Positions 12,395 to 25,803 are shown, counted from the first letter of the stretch. The stretch is 64,000 nucleotides of DNA from Mercenaria mercenaria (GCF_021730395.1 NC_069379.1:26448501-26512500), one strand, 5' to 3'. Notes: generated by a model not told the origin, from the letters alone. A program made the numbers and translations.

Positions 12395-13010
12395 CCTTAC
12401 AGACGTGTACCTCCAGCACTATTTAGAGAAATCAAAGAACATATACAGGAAATGCTAGACGTAGGAGCCATTCGTGAATCAAAAAGCCCGTGGTCTTCAA
12501 ATGTGGTCATAGTCAGGAAAAAGGACGGATCCATTCGATTTTGTATCGATTTTAGGAAACTTAATTCAAAAACGAAAAAGGATGCTTATCCAATCCCTAG
12601 AATTGAGGACACTCTTCACCAACTTGCAGGATCAAAATTATTTTCCAAATTAGATTTAAAGTCCGGATATTGGCAAGTGGAAATAGATGAAACAGACAAA
12701 GAAAAAACGGCCTTCCAGGTTTGGGGATTAGGATTCTATGAGTGCAATAGAATGCCTTTTGGACTTTGCAATGCGCCGGTGACCTTCCAGAGACTGATGG
12801 AACGTTGTATGGGGGACCTCAACCTGAAAGACTGCTTGATCTATCTAGATGATATTATTATTTATTCAGAAAACCTCGATTCTCATATAGATCGTTTGGA
12901 CAGAGTTTTTCAACGACTAGCTGAATACAACCTCAAAGTTAACCCAAAGAAGTGTGAATTTTTTAGAAACAGTACCACTTACCTAGGTCATGTAGTTTCT
13001 GCAGCAGGTA
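12395..13010 (+). other. Reverse transcriptase part of the LTR element
   Basis: Typical Ty3/Gypsy RT blocks in order: PYRRVPPALF, FCIDFRKLN, FSKLDLKSGYWQVE, MPFGLCNAP, the catalytic YLDDIII, and the connection motif FLGFAGYYRRFIKGFA. Closest in style to metazoan Gypsy elements of the 412/mdg1 kind. Confidence 0.9.
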
Positions 13011-13309
13011 TCCACGCAGATCCAGCAAAACTTGAAGCTGTTAAAGACTGGCCAACTCCTAAATCCGTCAAAGATGTTAGGAAATTCCTAGGTTTTGCAG
13101 GATATTACCGGCGCTTCATAAAAGGGTTTGCATCCATTGCAAGACCATTAAACAACCTTCTCATAGGGCAGCCTATTAAGAAGAAGAGAGGTGAGAGGAC
13201 AAAATTCAAGAAAATTCCGTTCAGATGGGAGGCAGTTCAACAAACCGCATTTGATGAACTTAAAACTCAGCTTACCAATCCCCCGATACTTGCGTATGCT
13301 GACTATAGC

Positions 13310-13680
13310 TTACCATTCAAAGTCCACACAGATGCTTCCTCAATAGGACTTGGGCTATGTTATATCAAAATCAAGACGGCAAAGAAAGGGTTATTGCCTA
13401 TGCAAGCAGAAGCTTAAAGCCAGCAGAGAAGAATTATCCAGCTCACAAGCTTGAATTCCTCGCCCTTAAATGGGCCGTGTCGGAAAAATTCCATGACTAC
13501 TTATATGGGGCACGGTTCGAGCTTATAACTGACAATAATCCTCTCACATATGTTACCACCAGTGCTAAACTAGACGCTACAAGCCACCGCTGGCTTGCGT
13601 CTTTGGCAAACTATGACTTTGTTCCGAAGTACCGAAAAGGAAAACAGAATGTCGATGCAGACAGTCTGTCGAGAATGAAG
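13310..13680 (+). other. RNase H part of the LTR element
   Basis: Motifs of the Gypsy RNase H follow the RT part: VHTDASSIGLG with the first catalytic aspartate, then KLEFLALKWAV, ITDNNPLTYV and NVDADSLSR. Confidence 0.85.
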
Positions 13681-14049
13681 GAGAATGATCTCGTTAACAT
13701 TCCAAAAGAAGTCATTAAAGCGGTATTTCAGTCTTCCTTGATATCTGTTAACAGCTTAACAGACTCGGTTCTTTTGCCCGATCACAAAGCGCCTGAAAAA
13801 GATCCACCTTCGATACCAGATGATATGTTATATGCCAACAGTTTATCCTCCAAACACTGGACTAAGGCCCAGAAACAAGACAAGATTATTTCTATTATCA
13901 TTGACCACCTAACAAAGGGTACCAAACCAGCTAAGACAGATACACCGCATATCCATACTTACCTGAGAGACTGGTCAAAACTTGTCTTAATAAATGGAGT
14001 ACTTTACAGGCGTACACTGGTGAATGGGGAAGACAGGACACAGTTGGTG

Positions 14050-15095
14050 CTACCTGCCAACATACGTGATGATATTTTCCAGGCGTTACATGACGATTTA
14101 GGTCATCAAGGCCGGGATCGTACAAAGGAAAGGTTCTACTTTCCAGGAATGGATGCGTTCATCGCCGACAAAGTCAAGAATTGCGGCCGCTGTATTCGTC
14201 GTAAAACGCTGGCTACAAAAGCGAAACTGGTGCCCATTGAATCGACTGCACCAATGGAAATACTTTGTTTAGATTTTCTGTCTCTTGAACGCAGCAAGGG
14301 TGGCTATGAAGACATCTTAGTCATAACGGATCATTTCAGCCGTTATGCGCAGGCGTTTCCTACAAAGAATCAAACCGCCAAAACGACGGCAAGGATCCTT
14401 TTTGACAACTTTATTGTCCATTACGGCTTCCCAGCATCAATACATAGTGACCAAGGGCCAAATTTTGAGTCCCATCTCATTAAAGAGCTTTGTAACATCG
14501 CCGGAATCGAAAAGACGAGGACCACCCCGTACCATCCAATGGGAAACGGCGAAGTCGAACGCTTTAACCAGACATTACTGAAAATGTTAGGCACTCTAGA
14601 AGAACATAAAAAGTCAGATTGGAAGGCACACGTATCTATCCTAGTTCATGCATACAATGCGACACAACATAAAAGTACAGGATATTCGCCCTACTTCCTG
14701 ATGTTTGGACGACATCCACGCTTGGCTATTGATGCTTTTCTGGGATTGCCGACAGACACACTATCAGCTGGAACACAAACAGAGTATCTGATAAAGCTTC
14801 GAGACAGATTAAAATCCGCCTACGAGAAGGCCCGCCAGATTGCTAGAACGACAGGAATAACAAACAAAGCAGCCTATGATGACAGAGCTCGAAGTACAGT
14901 TCTTTATCCTGGAGATATTGTGCTAGTGCGTAACGTCACAATTAGGGGAAGACAGAAACTAGCTGATCGTTGGGAACATCATCCATATGTGGTTGTACGT
15001 AAAGTTCACGAAGATACGCCTGTGTACGAAGTCAAGAGGGAAGGAAATCGACACAAGAAATCTCGGATTCTGCATCGAAATCTTCTTCTACCCTT
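14050..15095 (+). other. Integrase part of the LTR element
   Basis: An HHCC zinc-binding region (HDDLGH then CGRCIRRK) is followed by the DDE core, with LDFLSLE, HSDQGPNFES and GNGEVERFNQ holding the three acidic residues. A C-terminal region resembling the GPY/F module follows (RWEHHPYVVVRKV, ILHRNLLLP). No chromodomain is seen after it. Confidence 0.9.
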
Positions 15096-15399
15096 TATGA
15101 CTATAACAGACAATCAGGAAACAAAAGTCCAATCATCTACATCAGATGACTATAATGCAGATGATACTCACCAAGTACCAGCGCAGGAGGACGTCCCGAA
15201 ATATGTTATTCCACAGCGGAGATCTCCAGAAGTATCACCATCAGTAAGCCCTACCACAAGTCCTACTTCGTCACGTCAGAGGAGACCAACACGAATGCGT
15301 CAGAAGCCAAAGTGGATGATGAAAGGAGATTTTATGATATAGACAGTGAATGACTAAGTGTTTATTGAATACTTTGCGAAACACTTGTGCAAAGAGAAA

Positions 15400-15825
15400 A
15401 CTGTTTTACTTACCTGAATTGTTTTAATCTGTATGAATGATTGAAAGTAAGCGATGAGTGTAACTTATAATACAAATAATGTTATACGTACCTATCAGTT
15501 GTCCTCAATAGAGTTTTGTCGATGACTTCTTTATTAGATGATTGGAACTTCTGATGAGAGTACAAGTTGATAAATTGGTATAAACAATTAAATATTGTGT
15601 TGCTTTTGTACTAATGACGGTAATACTTACCTGCAGATATACCTTTATACTTACCTGATATATTGATAGAAATGCTTACCTCTGAGTAGGTATATTTACC
15701 TACAGATGGATGATTTGTTTTATTGGTCGCTTTTGTGCTAATGGAAGTATTACTTACCTGCACATGTACCTTCATACTTACCTAATATATCGAAAGAAGA
15801 AAAACTTACCTGTTATTCAGGATAT
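15400..15825 (+). repeat. Cluster of TACTTACCTG boxes before the 3' LTR
   Basis: Eight copies of a TTACCT-centred box, most written as ACTTACCTG, lie in about 420 bases. On the minus strand each reads CAGGTAAGT, a near-ideal 5' splice donor. Short AT-rich spacers separate them, with related flanks (gatatattga, gatatatcga). Confidence 0.7.
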
Positions 15826-16055
15826 TTATCTCTAGAGGGATTAATCCATCGTCATAGATAATACCTCTGTAGTAGATATTATCAAAATTAAGTCTATGAC
15901 AGTGTAACTCGTCACATGTGGGGTACACTTCACGATGTTTTTGTGAATTATTGTGTCCTTACTAGTGATATACTCTGTGTTTTACCCGTATTTTAACATC
16001 TATATATGATTTGAATTTTGATCTAGGGTTAAATGTCGGGACGACATTTCAGTAA

Positions 16056-16067
16056 GTGGGGGGAGTA
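16056..16067 (+). other. Polypurine tract
   Basis: GTGGGGGGAGTA ends exactly where the 3' LTR begins (16068), the usual place of the plus-strand primer. Confidence 0.8.
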
Positions 16068-16504
16068 TGTCGTAGAGTAAAAAGTTAAATGGAAATATAA
16101 AGTGAAATAAAAATTGGTTATTGAATTTTTGTTTAAAGCTATCCTTTTATAAAAGAGTGACAGCTTTAAGATAAGTGATACTCAACAATGATCCTATACG
16201 CCACACATCCAAATGTCCCGTTATCCTGTTATACTACCCCTCCGCTAACAAAAGCTAACCTTTCACCCATGGCTTTGTATATCGATGTTCATGAATACTG
16301 ATTTGCTTCATTGCACTTAGTCTTTATGCATCGATATATTTAGACATGATATGATATATATATGCAATAAATTATCTTTGATAATTACATCTATTGTTTC
16401 AGTAAGTTGCAGTTGAGCCATTCCCAAAGCGAACCCATCGTCTACCAAACAAAAACTTTGATGTAAGGGTATTAGCTAGCCCTTGGCAAATTAGCCCTTC
16501 GTCA
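16068..16504 (+). repeat. 3' LTR of the Gypsy element
   Basis: 437 bp, starting TGTCGTAGAG and ending CCCTTCGTCA, with about six differences from the 5' LTR. It is followed by the target duplication TTGA. Confidence 0.95.
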
Positions 16505-16964
16505 TTGACATATTTTTAACGTTTGTAGATTACTTTGACGACTGTACGCACTTTAACTACGCAAGACTTCCCACACATGTCATGTGTTTTGTTGGGTTGT
16601 TGTAGTAACAACGACACTGTTTAGGTCGTATGGTATGGCGACTTTTGATGATAGAGGGAGTCCCAAGGTAGCCCGTCAGGTACGTTACAAGATAAGCTGA
16701 ACTCAAACTATGACTTATTCCAGTTAGCTCTCTGTGACAATGTTTCAGTATAGGGCCTCTATGAAGTCAGATACTCAGTATTCCGTTTACAAATTTTGCA
16801 ATTCTTCTGTACGTTCATTTAATATAATTAAGTTTATCCATTTGTTAGCCACAAGAATTGCAAATATTTAATCTGAAAATTGTGCATGTGACTTAATAAA
16901 GGTCCTATGCCGAAAACAGAGAGATATAAAATTTGTAAAGAACAGTCCTCGTACTGTCTTTTAT
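16505..16964. other. Flank between LTR element and death-domain gene
   Basis: No gene is seen. The part from about 16,800 matches 34,405 onward in the right copy of the duplication. On the minus strand this would be the 3' UTR of the death-domain gene. Confidence 0.5.
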
Positions 16965-17573
16965 TTAAGACATTTTATCATTTGACAATAGTTCGGATAT
17001 ATCATCAATAAAAGACTGCACGTCTCCATCTTCCACGCCCATATCAGACAGATCATCAGCCTGGCCACCAACAGCAAGTGTTTTATACTTAACATTATCT
17101 TCAGTAAATGGAAGTGAATAGACATCTTGCTTTATTTTACCTTTAGCATATAATAAGTCCACATTTGTTTCTGCTCCGTCATTGGGAAAGGCAATGGCCT
17201 TAACATATTCATCATCACATGACGTTTGTGATTCACCTGGGTTGGAAACTTCAAGTGTAACTTTTGAATTACTAGGTGTGATATCTTCGAGAAAATTTTG
17301 ACCAGCTTTGTACTCAAAATCTTTCAAGGTTTTACTGTTTCCACTAGGCAAGACTGCTGTTTTGTCAATTGTTTCAGCAGTTTGAGATAAAATCGATGCT
17401 TCCCTTGAATCAGAATCTAGGGAATCGACACTTTCTGTTGTGCGCAAACTTTCGTCTGAGTGCTCATCCTGATAACAATGAACAGCCGGTATATTGCCTA
17501 TACCGTCATATATGGGTATACGCTTCATATTGACTTCTGTCCTAGCCTCTTTATTCTGGTTATTTCTGAAGGA
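16965..17573 (-). CDS. Last coding exon, acidic tail (death-domain gene)
   Basis: Acceptor ccattttcag|TCCTTC at 17573; stop TAA at 16967-16965. It encodes SFRNNQNKEARTEVNMKRIP, then an acidic Ser/Asp/Glu-rich, probably disordered tail ending in DDISELLSNDKMS, which looks like an amphipathic docking or activation motif. AATAAA overlaps the stop codon on the minus strand and can serve as a polyadenylation signal. A dead copy of the last 90 bases lies at 34,582-34,671. Confidence 0.75.
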   Translation of the reverse strand, partial: SFRNNQNKEARTEVNMKRIPIYDGIGNIPAVHCYQDEHSDESLRTTESVDSLDSDSREASILSQTAETIDKTAVLPSGNSKTLKDFEYKAGQNFLEDITPSNSKVTLEVSNPGESQTSCDDEYVKAIAFPNDGAETNVDLLYAKGKIKQDVYSLPFTEDNVKYKTLAVGGQADDLSDMGVEDGDVQSFIDDISELLSNDKMS

Positions 17574-20500
17574 CTGAAAATGGTAATTAAAATTGTAAAT
17601 TTATACAAACATTTTTGGAAAATACATGAACTTTACTGAGAGAAAAACAAACTGTTTTATTAAGCGGTTCAAAATATTATATAAATATTGCATTCCTGAG
17701 AAGGTGAAATAAAAAAGTTCACCGCGAGATATATGAATATCGACCGAGGCGCCATCCGAGGTCTGTATTCATATTTTGAGGGGTGAACATTTTTCATATC
17801 ACCCTCTCAGGAATGCAATATTTATTTTATTATATCGAAAGGTTATAAGGGTCAAAACATTTACTGGAAAATCAACATAATAATTTATTTAACATCAAAA
17901 AGTAATTACTAACCAAATAATGAAGACAGAATTAAAGAGTCTTTACTTGTTAGCACTCATAATTTGTTGCGACTTTGCTGTGTTATAAGACTTTTTGGAT
18001 AGATTTAGTCGAGACGTTTACATATCGCTGACCCCTATATTTATTCTAATACTAGTATTTCAAAATTGCGTGAATCAGTAACATTCGAAAAGCGGTGACA
18101 ACTTTCTTTTTCTAAACGAAACATGTAAGTGTGAGCAGTCATTTTCTTAGTTAGATCATTTCCATTTCGATTCAATATTGGATGAAAAGTTGTTTTAGAA
18201 ATATTTTGCACTTAAAAAATTCGGCCGGGTTCGCACATGCAAGAGCACCAGAAAAGGGTATTTTATTTCTAAAGTATAATTATATAAGCGCCTTGTCTGA
18301 ATATGCATCGACTCAGTCTATTAATCAATGCGAAAGTACGATCTCTCAACGGGTGATATGAAAAAATAGTATCACATGCACAGAAAAGCAAAATAATGCT
18401 GTTGCGTATGTGATATGAAATTATGGATCATATCACCTGCGCAGAAATTGAAAATAACGATTTTGCGCATGAGTTATAACATTACTGGGGAATACGATAT
18501 ATTATTCAAGTTAAACTGATGGGAAATTTGCATTGGACATTTATGTGAGGTGTAATAATAATGACATGAATATCAACGGTAGCATATTACTGCCCCGAGA
18601 AAGCTACATAGTTCTTGTGATAACAAATCATTATAATTTCTTTTGCAATTTTATTGCATATCTGACTCGGCAGCCTAGTGGTAGAGCGTCCGCTTCGAGT
18701 GCGAGACGTAAAACAATGGTACTAGTAGCTTCCTCTCAGCATTAAGAGCATAGTGCTAGGACTGGCCCATTGTCAGTATAATGTGACTGGGTGGAGTATC
18801 ATGCCACGTGTCTACGGCGTGATATTCCAGTGAGGCAGCACTATAAAGTTGGGCATTGTGCTCACTGCTACAAGTAGACATCGTCGTTTATATGACTGAA
18901 AAATTGTTCGAAAAGACGTTAAACCCGGACACACAACACATACACAACTGACTGATAGTGACACATGTCTCGTTATAGCTACCGCAATCGCAAAAAAGAT
19001 ATAAATCGGCTACCGATATAGCTATTTATAAATAGATTTTGACGATTGGAATATATTTGTTTGTATCCAGATGTCAACGCTGGTTTGCAAGCTTTTTTAA
19101 TCTAAAATACAAAAAAATCCCCAAAAGATGAAACCTATGTATTTTCTTAATTTCTCAAAAGCTATAGAACTGGTTTCGTGTAAAATCGCATGCTCTTTGT
19201 TATCGCAGGATCCCATTTTTTGTGACAGACAGACGGACAGATGAACGAGCATACGTAAAGGCTGCCGAAATAAAATGATGTTCATATTTTTCGTTTTCCT
19301 TTTTCTGTATATAAAAGGTTAATACAGGCCGTAATAAAGGCACTGTCCTAACGGGCATTACTAGGATAACAACCTTAAACGATAAACAAATGGTAAAAGT
19401 GTAAGAATTACAAATACATTTACATTCTAGATAAGCTTCAGCATTATAACGAACAATTATTTAATCGCAATAAATCTAAGATATCCAGTTATCTCGGGAC
19501 AGAAATATGCCACTATAAATATCGGCTGTAAGTTCTTTCTTTTTCATCTGATAATCGTGTTAAGTCTTGCAGACAAAGACAAAACGTTTGCAGAAAGTAA
19601 ATTCGAGAGTATTCCATTTTGTTTACCCTTTCAAAGGGAAAGGCAAGGAAAGGCCTGTCCAGATTATAGTAAACTATATCAACGTTGCATTTTAAAGAGC
19701 AGTGTTAGAGAACACTCAGTTTTATTGTAATAGAGTACCGCTTACGCCTGCATTAGGGGGTGTGAGGGGTCTTGCAAGTTTCATATCCCCACATGAACAG
19801 ACTCAATCAGAACGGGTCTGCTATTGTGTTTCTTTGTTGATTTCTATACTTCCAAGAGATCGTTTCATAGATTTTATTAACTGTCACAACAGCAGTCTCA
19901 AAGTGCCTTGTATCGGCTATAAAAAAGTCTCCCCGTACTTGGATTCAGTATTGTTATTTTCCTGGTCTTTTGGTATCATGGAGAACACTAATTTTTACCG
20001 TGGTAGAATACCATTTTAATTGGTGTTAGGGGCGGGAGGGTCTTGCATATTTCATCACCTTTCTTGAACAGACTCAATCGAATCGTGTCTGGTATTATGT
20101 TTCTTAGTTGCGTTCTTTGTTTCCAAAGAATCTTTTATTGTTTCCATTGGTTTCTCATAATATTGTTCAGGAGATAATAATTTAAAAACTCATAATATAT
20201 TCATTTTTACCTTTTCTACAACTGGATTACCGTCATAGTCGATAAACAGGTATTTGCTTGTGACGTACTCGCTGTTTTCCTCTACTAATCTCCTAATTAC
20301 TCTTGGACGAGCGTATTCGGCATACAGTTTCAGAACCTCACATTCCTCGCAATCCAGTGTCAAAACACAGGCACTTGTGTCTATTATGTACGTAATATGT
20401 CCGCGCTTTGTTTTGTATTCATGCAGTTCAGTGAAGTCTTCCAATAATACAGAAAGCACTACCGTTTCTGAAACCCCAGTTGTTTTCATTATTGTTGTAA

Positions 20501-23500
20501 TGGTATGATAGAGAAACATACAGTACTCCTCAGATTTTAGAATCTGACTTTCAGACGGCAGTAATCTCTTGATTAGTTCTATGATGAAATCATCGCCAAT
20601 CTTTTCCCACTGCACCAACTCTTTGCAGCTATATGCAGAACTTCTAAATATACCTTTTCTTTTACTTCCTATTCTTTTCACCACTGACAATGCATTTGTG
20701 TCATATTTTCTAAATTTACAAGGAATGTCTTCATCATCAGACGTAAAAGGCAAATTTATGTCTTCCCTCTGTCGTTTACCCCTACTGCCATTTGTTATTT
20801 TGATCGGGAATTTACCTGTACCGCCGTTAGCCACTTTACTGAGAGCCATCGATACATTTTCTATAATTTCTTGGTTACTTTGCCTGGCTGGTAGGCCTTT
20901 GATAACGGCTCTGGTTGCATTTTGACTCTACAGAGACTCCCACAGACGTCATTGCAACTCTGTGTGTGGATAACATTATGTAACGCCATTACTTGCAGTG
21001 GGGATTGACCAGATAGTTTGGGGTTGAATTTTAGCATATCTAAATTAGGATATGCTAAGTTAAGATTTTCTTGAAAATGATTCAGTTCTCTTGACTGCTC
21101 CGATTCCTTTGGCATCAATGGCGGACTTCTGTAAAAGAAACAGTGGTATGAATAATATACATTTATCAAACAACAATGGCGGATATATATATATATTAAA
21201 TGTTACTCCTGCACAAATATATAATAAATAAAAAAGAAAAAACATTTAATGGGTTTCCTCTATCTGTATTTCTGTCTACCTACCGGTTTCATATCATAAT
21301 AACAATAACAATGTCTGCCCTGGTGATTATGATATGAAATAGAGAAAAGTGCAAACCGGTAGGTAGACAGAAATACAGATAGAGGAAACCCATTGGATGT
21401 TTTTCTTATATATATATTACGTAACTGTGCACAGTGTTTGCTAGGTATTGTATACTACGTACTTTCCGTGCTTACAACATATAGTCGTATAGAAAATTGT
21501 TGCTTTTATTAGTTAGATTTATGACAATAACTCATATTTAGACTGTCATTACACGAATATGTATCTTATTTTTATGTTAATATCATAACATTTGTAAAAC
21601 AAAATGCCCTATTGGTGTAACACAAGGGCATGCATTTCTGTTTGGTTTAGAATTATAATGCTATCGCAGCTGGTATAGAGCCTCTTTATTTTTTGCATAT
21701 GTCACATAGCATGTTGATGCTGCTTCCGATCATTGTTTCCAGCAAAAATAGTATGTATGCACCGCTTGAATCTTCCGAAATACATTTTAAACCCAGTATC
21801 TTGTTCTTGCTTATCTCAAAATACTGGTCATCTCGAAAAATGTCAAGTTCCGTCCAAAATACACGTGCATAAACTATCACTTTTATGTCGAATTCCGGTT
21901 ATCCAAAGGTTATGCGGTCTGTCCATTTGAATTCGAGTTGCAAAGTTTGAACTTTATTATAAAACATATGCAAATTGTTGCATTTAGTTTGAATGGGATA
22001 AAAATGATGAACGAAGCAAAATACCTCATAAAGTCTTTGAACATCTCCAATGCATCGTTGTCTCCTCTTTCTTCAAGGGCGTTTTCAATTTGCTTCGGAC
22101 TTGCCTCAGGACCCATAAGTTTAAGCCATTCTTCAAACAAAGCAAAAAACAAAGCAACCGTAGCTCCTTTGTTTCTCAGCTCGACCCGATCAATGATCGA
22201 ATTAATCCTCATACCTTTTCTCAGTAAATGCTGCCCATTACCTGTATTTATTTATATATATTAAGTATGTACAATAAATGGAAACATGTAATAAAGCAAT
22301 ATGGTGCCTGCGCTAAATGTGTAGAAAATTGGGTAAAAATAACTGAGAATAACACGTGTCATTTATCAAGACATTTTGTAAAATACATTCTCAAATTCAA
22401 AATACCGTCAGCAGTACTTGTTAAAAGGTTATAAACCTTGATTTAGGAGACAAGTCTTGAATTTCAATTTTGTCATTGATCAATACCAAGACTGAGCAAA
22501 ACACTTGACCAGTCACATACTAGAATTTTGAGACTTATTCTTAAATTCAGCTTTGAAACAAACTAGGACTCTGGAATACTCTAGGGCGTGGAATGAGGTG
22601 TGACAAAAACAATGTTGTACATATCAACTCTTGATAAAGACTGAAAAAAAACATTGGATGAAAAATCTACCATGAAATTAAACTGTGAAAGGAATGAGTG
22701 AACAGAAAACAGATAGCTGGGTACAAGGAGAAAACATCACTGCAAAGACTACAAGAAGATGCATAACCGGAACAGTTGAGAATATAGACAATATAACTCA
22801 TTCCAGTAGGTGATGTTGCTCGCTAGGCATATATAACCTATTAGAGTAAATGATACATTGTCTTATTATGTCCTCCTTCGAAGAAGGTGGGGTATATTGT
22901 TTTGCAGATGTCGGTCGGTCGGTCGGAATGTAGACCAATCCGTTTCCGGATGATAACTCAAGAACGCTTGGGCCTAAGGTCATGAAAGTTGATAGGGAGG
23001 TTGGTCATCACTAGCAGATGACCCCTATTGATTTTGAGTCTGTATGTCAAAGGTCAGGGTCACAGCGACCCTGAATAGTAAAACGGTTTCCGGATGATAA
23101 CTCAAGAACGCTTGGGCCTAGGATCATGAAAGTTGATAGGGAGGTTGGTCATGACCAGCAGATGATCTCTATTGATTTTGAGGTCTGTATGTCAAAGGTC
23201 AAGGTCCCAGTGACCCTGAATAGTAAAACGGTTTCCGGATGATAACTCAAGAACACTTGGGCTTAGGATCATGAAAGTTGATAGAGAGGTTGGTCATGAC
23301 CAGCAGATAACCCCTATTGATTTTGAGGTCAATATGTTAAAGGTCAAGGTCCCAGTGACCCTGAATAGTATAACGGTTTCCGGATGATAACTCAAGAACG
23401 CTTAGGCCTAGGATCATGAAAGTTGATAGGGAGGTTGGTTATGACCAGCAGATAACTCCTGTCGATTTTGAGGTCAATATGTTAAAGGTCAAGGTCACAG

Positions 23501-25771
23501 TGACTCTGAACAGTTAAACAGTTTCCAGATGATAACTCAAGAACGCATAGGGCTAGGATCACAAAAGTTGATAAGGAGGTTGGTCATGACCAGCAGATGA
23601 CCTCTATTGATTTTAAGGTCAGTATGTCAAAGGTCAAGGTCACATTGACCAGGAACAGTAAAATGGTTTCCGGGCAGTAACTCAAGAACGCTTGGGCCTA
23701 GTTTCAGGAAAATTGATAGTTAGATTGGTCATGATCAGCAGATGACCCCTATTGATTTTGAGGTCATTAGGTCAAAGGTCAAGGTCACATTGGCCAGGAA
23801 CAGTAAAAGCAGTTTCTGATCTTCTTGTCTAAAACCACAGAGCCTTGGGCTTTGAAATTTAGTATGAATTATCATCTAGTGGTCCTCTACCAAGATGATT
23901 TAAATTATTGCCCTGGGATCTAATATGGCCCCGCCCCGGGGGTCACATGGTTTATATAGACTTATATAGGGAAAAGCTTTTAAAATCTTCTTGTCAATAA
24001 CCTACAACATTTAAATTTTGACCATATGTATGGTTTTGAGTGGCAAGATGAACCTTGACATGAGTTGACCTTGACCTTGACCTAGTGAACTACTTTCACA
24101 TTTCTGTAGCTACAGCCTTCAAATTTGGACCACATGCATAGTTTTGTGCACCGAAAATTGTTTTGACCTGGACATTGACCTAGTGACCTACTTTCACATT
24201 TTTGAAGGTACAGGCTTCAAATTTGGACCACACGCATAGTTTTGTGTTCCGAATTGAAATTTGACCTTGATTTTGACCTAGTGACCTACTTTCACATTTC
24301 TCAAGCTACAGTCTTCAAATTTGGACCACATGCATAGTTTTGTGTTCCGAAAAAAAGTTTGACATTGAAATTGACCTAGTGACCTACTTTCACACTTTTG
24401 AAGGTACAGGCTTCAAATTTGGACCACATGCATAGTTTTGTGTACCGAAATGAACTTTGATCTTGAGATTGACCTAGTGACCTACTTTCTGACCATTTCT
24501 GATTGTACAGACGTCAGATTTGGACTGCATGCTTATTTTTGTGTTCTGAATTGAAATTTGACATTGATTTTTACCTACTACCAACTTTCACATTTCTCAA
24601 GCTACAGTCTCCAAATTTTGACGCACTTGCATATTTCTGTCTACCGAAATGAACTTTGACTTTGAAATTGATCTAGTGACCTACTTTAACATTTCTCAAG
24701 CCACAGCTTTCAAATTTGGACCACATACACATTATATTGTACCGAAATGAAATTTGACCTTGATTTTGACCTTGAGCTAGTCTTGAAATTTGGAACATTC
24801 AACAATGGCTTAGTGGATGGCACCAATATCACTTTGTAACCTCTTGTTAGGTTAAAGGTCAAAGTCAGATTAAAACAGAATGGTAGAACTTTAATTTACA
24901 GTGAGCATATAATTTCTGTTCCTTGTGCAATTACTGAATGCATTAAGGGGGGGCATTTCGTGTTCGACGAGCTCTTGTTTAATTTTCATGTCGGTATACA
25001 CTTGTATGATTATTATTAACACATTTTTGTTTGAACTTATTTATACATTAGATATTAACGTATTTCAAAATTAAACAATTACACAGTGAATAAATTAGCA
25101 TACAGGCAAATATACTCTCATGAACTCACTTACCAAACAGATCAACGAAAAACAGTTTCCATGTGGCTGGATTTATAGTATAGACGAGGAAATTGAATAC
25201 TTTGTTCCAGTCCAAGGGTTGCTGTGAAGTTTCTGAAATGAGAGACTGTAGCATTAGTCAAATAATGCATTCTGTAAAACAGTTGATTAGCAATATCACT
25301 TTGATTTTACTTGTTTATAATTCCGTGAGATTTACGTTAAGGATGATTTAAAAATTGATCTGATTCTGAATGTTCGATTAACTGTGATTAGGTGATCGAT
25401 CTTTATGATGATAGAAAAATGAATGCAGACTTTTAGACGTTTATTCGTCCCCTGCATATGACTTCTGTGGGAAGTTATCTGCGGTTTTAAGGATAACGAA
25501 TGTTGGATATCATAACTTCTATTCGTAACGCAACATATCATGATAGTTTAGTCTTACCGCGGTATTTTTTTCCAGATATGATCGGCACTTTAAGTGGAAC
25601 ATAGTCTTTATGTAAAAGTTTCGCTAGTTAAGATTTTTTTAGTAAAAATAAAGCTATGTGCTGACTGATAGTTTTGAAATGAATTGTTTTAAAGATATAA
25701 CTTTTAACAACCCAACCGTCGTTAATATGACTGAAAAATTGTTGAAAAGACGTTTAACCCGAACACACGCA

Positions 25772-25803
<32 letters not shown>

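Larger units (their letters stand above)
5786..16504 (+). mobile_element. Ty3/Gypsy LTR retrotransposon (10.7 kb)
   Basis: Two direct 437-bp LTRs (TG...CA) bound the element, and TTGA (5782-5785 and 16505-16508) is the target duplication. Order: LTR, primer site, long leader, gag-like part, aspartic protease, reverse transcriptase, RNase H, integrase, polypurine tract, LTR. RNase H before integrase is the Ty3/Gypsy (Metaviridae) order; no chromodomain and no envelope part is seen, and I did not assign a clade. The LTRs differ at about six positions (about 1.4%), so insertion was recent compared with the surrounding repeats. The structure is complete end to end, but the coding part is broken, with about three or four breaks; treat it as a young fossil. 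It ends about 460 bp beyond the 3' end of the death-domain gene. Confidence 0.95.

Noticed and set aside
14345-14581. 78-residue frame inside the integrase part
   Set aside because: Out-of-frame shadow of the integrase core; no independent support.
19702-20019. Plus-strand 105-residue frame
   Set aside because: It coincides with one unit of a two-unit dispersed repeat and the second unit has no matching frame.
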